Shown: positions 12,991 to 24,700 of the stretch, one piece after another | Position numbering within the stretch: the stretch's first letter is position 1 | Layout: each line of letters starts with the position of its first letter | Source of the DNA: Omphiscola glabra | Taxonomy: Eukaryota; Mollusca; Gastropoda; Lymnaeidae | Length of the DNA stretch: 64,000 bases | Direction: 5' to 3' | Assembly: GCA_964017045.1 (NCBI GenBank) | Contig: OZ024808.1 | Location: 27,978,995-28,042,994, forward strand | The notes under the pieces: model-generated | The model's input: the letters and a program-made list of their open reading frames with translations, nothing else | Told to the model about the DNA's origin: nothing | Databases searched by the model: none | Made by a program: the position numbers and the translations under genes

Positions 12991-14487
12991 AATAAAATAT
13001 AATAAACAGCAAGAAATAGCTATAGCAAGAGTTATGGATATTATGACGAGAATTTAATTTTACAGAACACAATTTTTTTTTTCTCATCAAAATTTAATAT
13101 AAAAAATATATTATCATTTTGAGTAGAGTGGGTATGCAAAGGTTCATCAACAGCAAAAGTAAGTGTATAAGATTAATAATCAACTTTGTAAAAAAAACAT
13201 CAAGCTTGAGGTGGCATGAAAATCATTTTTAAAAAACATTTTTTTTTTCAGAAAGTAGAAAGTTGTGTCATCTATAAAGTCTATTGTTTTAATATCAGTG
13301 GCCTAGCTTGAATTAAAGATACAAAATTGATTAAGGTAACTTGTGGTGTTAAATATTTATTTTATTGGTGTCAACTACAAACATAAATAAACATGAAAGA
13401 ATGAACTGCCTTTAATTTTAAATATTTTTTTAATAAAGAAATTGAACCATTGTTTGAATGCGTAATACAAATTATTTTTTCCTAAAACTGAAGTATGTAG
13501 TTTTAAAACAAAAAAAAAAATTTTTTTAAATCTTTTCAAGAATTAAGTTGCTTAAAACATCAAGTTTGTTCATGTGCTGCACAAGTTTTTGTTGCAGATT
13601 TGATAAAAAGATAAAAACGATTTAAAAAAAAAGAAATGTTTTACTGTTAGTGTTTTCTAATGAACATTTGGAAATTATACTTGTACTTTAAAGTTTCTGT
13701 TTAACAAAATTCCCCTATATTTCCCAATGTTTAATTTCATTTAAATTGTATTTCCTGCCACCTCAAAACATTAATGTTAACAATCACAGAAATTAAATTA
13801 GAAATCCTTTCATTTTTTTTTTCAATTAACAATCAGTATGAGAATAATGCAGACATCTGTATAAATAATTCATCAACATTCCAAAGACATTTTTAAAGGA
13901 AAACAAATTAAAGATAACCAAAGATTTTCATCTGTTTATTCAATATTTATTTGTTACTCTCAACATATCCCTTATGAATAATAAAGATAAAGTATTTTTC
14001 TTTTTAAAAAATTTTGATATATATTTTTATGATGTCAAAGTTGAACATTTGTAAAATAAAAAGTGAGAGAGGGAATGGAAAAGAAAAATGCCACATTTGC
14101 TACAAATAACTGTTAAAAAAATTTAAAAAAAAACAAAAAAAAACTTTCAAGTGCCAGAGGTAAGTACAATGGAAATATGATAAAAGCAAATCACACACAA
14201 AAACTACTGTTACCTACCTCATTCAAAGCGAGTTAATGAAATAAAGTTTCAATGAAACTAGTTTGTAAGCACTGTCCACACATTATGTACAAATCTTGGT
14301 ACACTTTACTTTCAAGGTAAAACATACAAAAAAATTTTGTATAAAAGATAATCAATGATTTTAGTGTTTAGGGATCAATAAAGAAAGTTGGCCACATGAA
14401 GTGGGCGGGTCATAATAAAGATTTCATCTGACTCACAGCCTTTGTTGTACTTCTTACTTGTCTGTCACCGATTCCAAACTGCTTCCA
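12991..14487. other. AT-rich intergenic DNA
   Basis: No coding region, RNA gene or clear repeat seen, only A/T homopolymer tracts. It lies between the convergent Slo2 and GPCPD1 genes. Confidence 0.5.
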
Positions 14488-14489
14488 GC

Positions 14490-14764
14490 TCCTGACATCT
14501 AGCCACTGATTCCAAAACTGCATCCAGCTCCTGACATCTAGCCACTGATTCCAAAACTGCATCCAGCTCCTGACATCTAGCCACTGATTCCAAAACTGCA
14601 TCCAGCTCCTGACTGATAACAAACTGCATCCAGCTCCCGACATCTAGCCACTGATTCCAAAACTGCATCCATCTCCTGACATCTAGCCACTGATTCCAAA
14701 ACTGCATCCAGCTCCTGACATCTAGCCACTGATTCCAAAACTCCATCCAGCTCCTGACATCTAA
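14490..14764. repeat. 39-bp minisatellite, about seven copies
   Basis: The unit contains CATCTAGCCACTGATTCC and CTGCATCCAGCTCCTGA. One central unit is shortened (GACTGATAACAAACTGC). Because 39 is divisible by 3 the minus strand stays open in several frames, which is an artefact of the repeat. Confidence 0.9.
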
Positions 14765-15467
14765 TCTCAACACTCAGTGGGATAAATAAAACAGATTCAA
14801 ACACATACAAACAATGCATATTATAAGTAGATCCTTATGGCACTATTACAGATTCCACACATACGAAAACCAAATAGTTAATAATAATAGAGAAATGTAT
14901 TTCAAAAATAAAATATTTATAAATATAAATCTCACGTGTAATAAAATATTTCTAAACATAAATCTGAAAAGTGCATATACTGGGTGAAGAAAAAATATCA
15001 CTTTAATCCAAATGTCCAGTAAGAATAGTTATGTGGAACAATCTTATGTTTGTCCAGTAAAATGGGTTTTTGAATATTTGAAGCAATCATCATTAAATTC
15101 TTTCTGTACATTGTGCAGTCTCGTCAAATCCTGAAAGACTTCTAGCTACAATCGAAGATATTTGAGAATGTTCCAAGTCAGTTTAGCATTGCCATCTCTT
15201 GGAATATTTGAGCCAACCATCACAATAACAAATTTAACATAGACTGAAGTCAAGCGCAGAAAGTGTAGTTGCATAGCTTTCATATTACAATGAATACATG
15301 TAGAGGCATACGCCTTTATGTTACTGGGATATAAAAAGGGATGATTTAAAAGTAACAAAGTTCATAATGTTCAGCAATCTTTAATGACATTTTAAAATGT
15401 TAGGTTTATACATGTTATTAATATTAGACTCTCTTTTTTTTAAATTATTTTTTATGAGGTATTAAAG

Positions 15468-15664
15468 CAGTGGTTCTCAACCTTCCTAGTGCTGCGACCC
15501 TTTAATACAGTTCCTCATGTTGTGGCGACCCCCAAACACAAAATTATTTTCGTTACTACTTCATAACTTTAAAGAATATGTGTTTTCCGATGGTCTTAGG
15601 CGACCTCTATGAAAGGGTCGTTCGATCCCCAAAGGGGTCGCGACCCACAGGTTGAGAACTGCTG
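15468..15664 (-). mobile_element. SPIN-like hAT transposon, non-autonomous, near full length
   Basis: A 197-bp element with termini CAGTGGTTCTCAACCTT and AGGTTGAGAACTGCTG, flanked by TATTAAAG / TATTAAAT (8-bp target-site duplication, 7/8). The interior carries GGGTCGCGACCCACAGG, CCTAAGACCATCGG, GTTATGAAGTAG-type and CGCCACAACATGAGGAAC blocks. From memory this is the arrangement of short SPIN elements (hAT superfamily) known from tetrapods, a triatomine bug and the snail Lymnaea. There is no transposase, so it would have moved in trans. Confidence 0.85.
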
Positions 15665-16011
15665 TATTAAATGAACCAAACTGCCAGTTTATCATGGCAA
15701 TAATAACATGTGGACTGAATGAATATGTAAGAAAATAAACCATGGTTTCAATCATTCAATTTCAACTCGACAACCCTGTTAACCAGAGCTCGTGACAAAT
15801 AAATACATTATTTGACCGGCCAAATCAGTAAATATGAAATATGTACGTAAATTTTTGTCTTGACAAAACAAGTGTATAATCTTTAAGACTTTGACTCCAG
15901 GGTCAGAGGTCAAACACCACACGGCAGGGTTCAACATAATCAACACAAGAGTTACTTTCATTGAAGCAGACAAATAAAGTAAATCTAGTAACAAAAAAAA
16001 ATATGAAATGC

Positions 16012-17050
16012 CTTGTGGTATGTGTTTAATGATTGAATCACAGTGTCTGTTGCTATGTGTTTAATGATTGAATCACAGTGTCTGTTTCTATGTGTTTAAT
16101 GATTGAATCACAATGTCTGTTGCTATGTGTTTAATGATTGAATCACAATGTCTGTTGCTATGTGTTTAATGATTGAATCACAATGTCTGTTGCTATGTGT
16201 TTAATGATTGAATCACAATGTCTGTTGCTATGTGTTTAATGATTGAATCACAATGTCTGTTGCTATGTGTTTAATGATTGAATCACAATGTCTGTTTCTA
16301 TGTGTTTAATGATTGAATCACAATGTCTGTTGCTATGTGTTTAATGATTGAATCACAATGTCTGTTTCTATGTGTTTAATGATTGAATCACAATGTCTGT
16401 TGCTATGTGTTTAATGATTGAATCACAATGTCTGTTGCTATGTGTTTAATGATTGAATCACAATGTCTGTTTCTATGTGTTAATGATTGAATCACAATGT
16501 CTGTTGCTATGTGTTTAATGATTGAATCACAATGTCTGTTGCTATGTGTTTAATGATTGAATCACAATGTCTGTTTCTATGTGTTTAATGATTGAATCAC
16601 AATGTCTGTTTCTATGTTTTTAATGATTGAATCACAATGTCTGTTGCTATGTGTTTAATGATTGAATCACAATGTCTGTTGCTATGTGTTTAATGATTGA
16701 ATCACAATGTCTGTTTCTATGTGTTTAATGATTGAATCACAATGTCTGTTGCTATGTGTTTAATGATTGAATCACAATGTCTGTTTCTATGTGTTTAATG
16801 ATTGAATCACAATGTCTGTTTCTATGTGTTTAATGATTGAATCACAATGTCTGTTGCTATGTGTTTAATGATTGAATCACAGTGTCTGTTGCTATGTGTT
16901 TAATGATTGAATCACAATGTCTGTTTCTAGGTATCTAATGATTTAATCACAATGTCTGTTTCTATTTATTTAATGATTGAATCAAGGTCTTTTTCTATGT
17001 ATATAATGTTTCAATCACAATGTCTGTTGCTATGTTTTTAAACATTCACT
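16012..17050. repeat. 35-bp minisatellite, about 29 copies
   Basis: The unit runs ATTGAATCACAATGTCTG then TTGCTATGTGTTTAATG, with two interspersed variants (TTGCTATG and TTTCTATG). Units are nearly identical up to about 16920, then decay towards 17050. It lies in the intergenic space just past the GPCPD1 3' end. Confidence 0.95.
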
Positions 17051-17393
17051 CACAACAGTTTCTACTTAGTTAAATAATCAAATAGATTTGACAGAGTTAA
17101 CTATTGGTTTTCGGAAATATAACTGTGACTTGCTCTTACATATCACTTGCTGTTTAAATTTCATAGATTTCACACAAAAGAATTATACATTTGATAAAAA
17201 ACGTATATTTAAGGAATACATTTCTGCAATCAATTTCGATACTGGCATTTTCACGCGTTTTTTTCAAAATCTTAAATTACGACCAATTTGAAACTAGGTG
17301 AATTTGCCATTTAAAAATAGATTACCATTCAAATTTTTCAGTCATTTAAAATAACGATAAATGAATAAAGAGGTAGCTGTTTAAAAAGTATTA

Positions 17394-17548
17394 CATTACA
17401 TCACCGATATACTTAATAAACCACACATTACATCACCGATATACTTAATAAATCACACATTACATCACTGATATACTTAATAAACCACACATTACATCAC
17501 CGATATACTTAATAAATCACACATTACATCACTGATATACTTAATGAA
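17394..17548. repeat. 32-bp tandem repeat, about five copies
   Basis: The unit CACACATTACATCAC(C/T)GA then TATACTTAATAAA repeats with a 32-bp period. Each copy contributes TTAATAAA on the plus strand. It lies 75 bp downstream (minus strand) of the GPCPD1 stop codon, so it may fall in the 3' UTR. Confidence 0.9.
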
Positions 17549-17621
17549 GCACAGTATCAATTTTGTAGACCCACATAATCACACAATGGCAAATGCACTA
17601 CACCCAGCTCCAAAAGGGTGT

Positions 17622-20600
17622 CTAGGGACTGGATGTGCCTGGGTGACTGTGAAAACTGGAACTTTCCGATATACAGCTGCCACTTCTACTTCCGTCACTG
17701 ATGTGCACGCATGCCCTCTCCTCGGTCGCAACCACTGTCATGAATGCAGCGGCGGCTGTGGCTGACACCAGCTGAAATTCTGGTTGATGTTCTGGCTTGT
17801 GACAGTCAATTCTGGTGGACAATGACAGCGGTTGATAGGAGGTGGTGGTGGTGGCAGGTGATTTAATAGTTAAGTTTGTAATGGGGGGGGGGGAATTTGA
17901 TACAATGGTATAGTGTAAGGGGATGAGGGTGGCAGGTGATTTAATGGTTACATTCAAGGAGAAGGGGGGAATACTTGTTCCATCATATATTTTGAAAACA
18001 GTTAAGGCAAAGACACAAAATGATTAGAAAGATTAAATGTGCAACAATAAAAATGTAAAATTATAAATATTGTTTAAATAGCTTTAAATTATGCTTGGAT
18101 AGGTTATTTAACCAAATGAATAAGATAGAAGAAACTAACCATAATTTAAAACTCCATAAAGTAAAAGAATTGTGATATGACAACATAAATGATAAGTAAA
18201 AAAACAATTCTTTCTTTAATGTTGCCATTTAGTTACTATGGAAATTAATTTAGACATCTGAGACTGAATGGTAACAAAAATATCATACCCTACCTAACAT
18301 ACATAATACTAACAGTAAATTGGATCTGAAAGTAAAAGTACTTGCCATACAAAATGCTAAGAGTGTATGCTAAGAGTGTATCAAAAGTAAAAGTACCTGC
18401 CATACAAAATGCTAAGAGTGTATCAAAAGTAAAAGTACCTGCCATACAAAATGCTAAGAGTGTATCAAAAGTAAAAGTACCTGCCATACAAAATGCTAAG
18501 AGTGTATCAAAAGTAAAAGTACCTGCCATACAAAATGCTAAGAGTGTATCAAAAGTAAAAGTGAACAAACCTGTCATAGATGATACCATCAACTTTAAGA
18601 TCCCTGAGTCTTTTGATCATCTTTGGGTCATTGTTGTCATTCCCCCAGACAAACAGAACCAGTTTCTTACTTTGGACGCGCTCAATCAAGCTCAGGTCTT
18701 GTAGTAAGACTTCAGAGTGAAGGGCGACACCCTGAGCAGACATAGACATTCATGTTAGTGCTGATTACAGAAGACATTCATGTAAGCTATGACTACAAAA
18801 GACATTCATGTTAGCTATGACTACAGAAGACATTCATATTAATGCTGACTACAGAAGACATTCATGTTAGTGTTGACTACAGAAGACATTCATGTTGGTG
18901 CTGACTACAGAAGACATTCATGTTAGCACTGATTACAGAAGACATTCATGTTAGTTCTGACTACAAAAGACATTCATGTTGGTGCTGACTACAGAAGACA
19001 TTACTGATGACTAGTGAGTACATAAATAAAGGAAATCATTCTTGGCATAAAATACAAGTTGTATTTGAGATTTTACTGCACTGCTGAAAGAATATCTTCT
19101 ACATTTATAAACTTAAATTGTTTTTTAAATCTGATCTAATAAATGGATAAACATGCCACTGTGTAAATTTATAGGGGCTTCCCGGGCTTGGAAACTGTTA
19201 GCTTCCGTGGTTTGGAAACTGTTAGCTTCCGCGGCTTGGAAACAGTTAGCTTCCGCGGCTTGGAAACTGTTAGCATACGCGGCTTGGAAACTGTTAGCTT
19301 ATGCGGCTTGGAAACTGTTAGCTTCCGCGGCTTGGAAACTGCTAGCTTCCAATATTGATAACATGCATCAGAAGAGATAAGGTTCTATCATCCTTATTAA
19401 CCCTTCTGGTACCGACCTACTTTTTGCTCTTGTAGCCTCTCAGTACCGGATATTACTTTGCTATCTATTCCCTGTGGCCTGGATATTATTTTGAAATGAG
19501 CCAAAATTTGATATTTTACAATTCAGCACAATATATTCAGTAATTGGTTGATTTTCATAACTTAAAAGGCAAAATAAAATTCGACTATTCCCCTAACGAA
19601 TAACATTCTTCCCGAAACTATGGTGAAATGTTTTATCCTCGTTTTTGTGTTTATATTAGATACCCCGCTATGTGGTCGTAAGTCGTCATCAATAGCGCTA
19701 GGCAGCGCCATGGAAACAACAAAATTCAGATCCGCACAGAAAATTCAGTAATTGGTAGATTTTCATAATTTAAAAAGCCAAATAAAATTTGACTATTCCC
19801 CTAACGAATAAACATTCTGCCCGAGACTATGGTAAAAGGTTATATACTCGTTTTGGTATTTATATTGACACCCCTCTATGTGGCGTAAGTCGTCATTAAT
19901 TCCGCTAGGTGGCGCCACGGAAACAACAAATTCAGATTAATTTTAAGTTAATACAAAAAATTCAGTAATTTGTTTATTTTCATAATTTAAAAAGCCAAAT
20001 AAAATTCGACTATTCCCCTAACGAATAAACATTCTGCCCGAGACTAAGGTGAAAGGTTATAGCCTCGTTTTTTGTGTTTATATGTGGCAAATAGACGCGC
20101 TTGGGCCACAGGGAAAAAAATCGGCTGGTGAAAAAAGACGCGCTTGGGCCACAGGGAATAACGGAAGTCACTGCAAAAAGACGCGCTGGGTACTGGAAGG
20201 GTTAAATAGCAGACCTAGGGAAGGGTTTACCAGCCTGGGGTGCTTTACGGTTCTCTTTGAAATTCAATGAATTAATTATATGTCCGTTTTCTTCATGTTG
20301 AAATGCCATGTTACATTTGTAGGAGGTGTGAGACTTAGTAAAACAGTTTGTAGGGGTGCGATACTAGTCAAATAATTCACAGGAGATGTTGAGTATAGAA
20401 AAGGTTGGGAGACACTTAGCATGCCAGGATGAATGAGGTGAAAATATTACTGATAGTAGCACCATTATTTATTTGTTCATGACCTAAACCAAACAACATG
20501 GACCATCTCAACCATGTTTCTTGTGTAGATCTATTGTTCTTTTAAAATTTGAATCACATAAAATTATTTCTTAAGCCTTTTACTGTTTCATTAAATTTTA

Positions 20601-21693
20601 ACAGGATAATCTTAGAAATTAATCTTGAAGAAATAAAAACTTTATTGTTTAAAAGTTTGAAACTTCCTTTTCAATAGAATGATAGCCACAACTTACCAAT
20701 AACTGTTCAGAAATGGTAAATCCTATTCCATTTTTAAAAGAATATGCTCTGTAATCTTTGTAAGGTGTGTAGATTCTGGTCTGGCCTTGGTGCAACAACA
20801 TCACAGGGTATTTGTTCTGCTTCAGCTGCAAGCTGACGATTTGAAAAACAAGAGAAATAGAGACAACATTTTATGAAGTATGAATGATTTAACATATGAA
20901 ACAAAGAGACTACATACAGGATACAAGAGACTACTTACAGGATACAAGAGACTAAAACAGGATACAATTGACTACTTACAGGATACAATTGACTACTTAC
21001 AGGATACAAGAGACTACTTACAGGATACAAGAGACTAAAACAGGATACAATTGACTACTTACAGGATACAATTGACTACTTACAGGATACAAGAGACTAC
21101 TTACAGGATACAAGAGACTACATACAGGATACAAGAGACTACTTACAGGATACAAGAGACTACTTACAGGATACAAGAGACTACTTACAGGATACAAGAG
21201 ACTACTTACAGGATACAAGAGACTACTTACAGGATACAAGAGACTACTTACAGGATACAAGAGACTACATACAGGATACAAGAGACTACTTACAGGATAC
21301 AAGAGACTACTTACAGGATACAAGAGACTACTTACAGGATACAGGAGACTACTTACAGGATACAAGAGACTACTTACAGGATACAAGAGATGACTTACAG
21401 GATACAAGAGATGACTTACAGGATACAAGAGACTAAAACAGGATACAACTGACTACTTACAGGATACAAGTGTCTGGGTCAAAGCTTGAGAAGACAATTT
21501 TTCTGGCGCCAGCATGAGCAAAGACAACTTTAAGAATGTGATCCATGTTTTCATTGACATCAAAATAGTTTTCCATCTCCGAAACATCATTCTTTTAGAG
21601 GGATAAACAAACAAAAAATAATGTAGAAAATTAACTCATCTCCCAATTTATTTATCACTTCAAGTAAGTGAAGAGAGAACATTCTAAATATTT

Positions 21694-21725
<32 letters not shown>

Positions 21726-24700
21726 CAAAAAATTTAGAATGTTCTCTCTTCACTTCAAGTAAGTGAAGAGAGAACATTCTAAATTTTTGAACAAATATAA
21801 TAAAAAAAAAAAAAATTAATTCTGAAAAGAAAAAGCACGTTGTTTTAGTAGATTTTAAAATTAAATGATATAAAATAAACAGAGACAGAACTATGATGGG
21901 TGTTTATTGCACTTATTCAAAATAGGAGTTGGTGACCAATGGGGAAATGGAATTAATCATGCTCTTGAACTATTTATAACATACCAGGTGCTTCATACTT
22001 CATGAACTTTAAATGTTTAGAGCTCTTGAAATAGCCCTAGCAGACAACGGGTCAATGGACTCCATCCAATGTTGTAAAATTGGTATTTTAAATCAAATAA
22101 AAAGTGATACTTACAAAAAAATATTTTAAAGTTGCCAAAAGATGTGTTTACAAAACTTGACTTACTATATCTTCCTGAGGGTATTTAATCTCAATGTCAA
22201 AGCCTGTATTCTCATCAATGACTGTTAAGACCTTCTCAAGTGTGGGAAATGGTTCTGTGTTTTCCTCTTCTGTCTCTTCATCATTAATACCTTGATGAAG
22301 AATAAATTTAGAAGGGGACCTGATGATCACAAAGAGCTGCTTGCATCCACTTCCACCGCATGTCATCATAAATAAAGTCATTTTGTTAGTATTGGTATTG
22401 TCATTAACCATTATAGTTAAGAAAGTAAGATCTCAAGATGTGGATACCTAAAAAAAAAAATGTTTTATTTTGTCATTAGTTTTTAAGAAATAATAGAGAA
22501 TATAACCATGCTCCACATTGGATTTAACAAAATGTGTATATTTTTGTGCATATTACCTCCATTTGATTGATTTAACAAAATGTGTATATATTTGTGCATA
22601 TTACCGCCATTTAATGGATTGATTTAACAAAATGTGTATATTGTGTGCATATTACCTCCATTTAATTGATTGATTTAACAAACTGTGTATATTTTTGTGC
22701 TTATTACCTCCCTTTGATTGATTGATTTAACAAAATGTGTATATTTGTGTGCATATTACCTCCATTTGATTGATTGATTTAACAAAATGTGTATATTTTT
22801 GTGCATATTACCTCCATTTGATTGATTTAACAAATGTGTATATTTTTGTGCATATTACCTCCATTGATTGATTGATTGACAAAATGTGTATATTTTTGTG
22901 CAAATTACCTCCATTTGATTGATTTAATAAAATGTGTATATTTCCTCCATTTGATTGATTTAACAAATGTGTATATTTTTGTGCATATTACCTCCATTTG
23001 ATTGATTTAACAAATGTGTATATTTTTGTGCATATTACCTCCATTTAATTGATTGATTTATAAAAATGTGTATATTTTTGTGCATATTACCTCCATTTGA
23101 TTGATTGATTTAACAAAATGTGTATATTTTTGTGCATATTACCTCCATTTGATTGATTTAACAAATGTGTATATTTTTGTGCGTATTACCTCCATTTCAT
23201 TGAGTAAGTGATAGATCATTAAAAGGAAACAGCTAACTATGGATGGGGGAAATTTGTAGAGTGGTGAGGGTTAATGGTGGGGAAATTATGTAGAGTGGTG
23301 AGGGTTAATGGTGGGGAAACTTTGTAGAGTAGTGAGGATTAATGGTGGGGAAACTTTGTAGAGTGGTGTGGGTTAATGGTGGGGAACTTTTTAGAGTGGT
23401 GTGGGTTAATGGTGGGGAACTTTTTAGACTGGTGTGGGTTAATGGTTTATTGGAAGTCTCAGGTCATCGGGTTTTTTAATTTAGGGCACAGCAATGTTAC
23501 ATCTCCTGTGAGATATTACCATCATGGAATACCATTTACCGTAAACCATGCAATATACTCTTATAGTATTTCTTATTTATCCTCAAATAGTCTTTTATTC
23601 ACTACTGCTGCTAAGCCCCTGACTACCAACTCATCCGTCCATCCACAAAATCCACCACCCCCACCTCATACCAGCTCTCTTTTATCATCCTAATTTCTGT
23701 ATCAACCCCTACTTAAGAAAATACCACTCCCCCACCCCCCATTAGGTTTCAGACATTCTTCAACCCTCCACTAAAACACTGTTCTATCCCTTATAACCCA
23801 CGACCATAGTTGTTCTGCCTCCATCCTATATATATCACAACTTATTACATGCCAGGATAAATTAATATGTAGTCTCAAGGTAATGCGGTGTTTCATTATA
23901 TCAAAGTATTTAGACTTGTCAAGCCTATCTGGTCAACAAGGACACTAGTCAAAATATAAATCTGGACACTATCAAAAATAAAACAACAATAATTCTTCTT
24001 CTGTCCACTGTTACCGGCCAGACATCGCAGCTAGGTATTGTTGACATAATGCCGCAAGGTGTGAGGCCTACTGGAGCTTCATAATGTGGATTTTTAGGGC
24101 TTGCCAAGCACAGTAAATCCACGGACACCGTGGTCTTCCTCTGGTCCTAATACCAGAGTGCCTGCTACTGTAAACTTGGAATGTAAGTTGGTTGACAGGT
24201 TCTCTCACCAGTTGGACAAACCAACTGATTTGTTGTTTGACTGGCTTATTGGGATGGCACCAAACATTTTCTTATTATCCTGGTTCCAAATATGGTCCTT
24301 CTCATTTTATCTGCTGCTCGTTCTAAACATCTCTAAGGTGAATATTTTTCTCTCTGGACTTTAATTCAATGCCCAGATTTGACACTGGTAAGTAAGGGTT
24401 GTGATAAAGCATTAATGAGCCTGGCTTTGGTCTCCTTTATTCGTGGGCGCTTAGAAGCGGGGCACTTTGCTAGCTGACTGCATTTGCCTGCTGGACTCTT
24501 GTCTCTAGCTCCAATACATTTAAGCTCATAGTTTTAACGGAGCAGCTGACGGAGCAGCTGACGACCGATTGTTAAATCAATTTTTTAGGGTACGGCCTAC
24601 TGAAATGATTGGCCTTTTCTTTGCTTCATTTTCATTTCCATAAAGTTCGAGTCACCAACATTGTACATTAATTTGAATTACATATTGCTCTCAGCATAGA

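Noticed and set aside
21018..21452. Overlapping 136- and 133-codon ORFs on opposite strands
   Set aside because: They come from the 21-bp splice-site satellite; both strands are open because the unit is seven codons without stops.
22148..22411. Longer exon reading from the ATG at 22411
   Set aside because: Only the 22166-22290 part aligns with GPCPD1. Using the acceptor before GTATTAATG keeps phase with the 24764 donor and gives a loop length close to the human protein.
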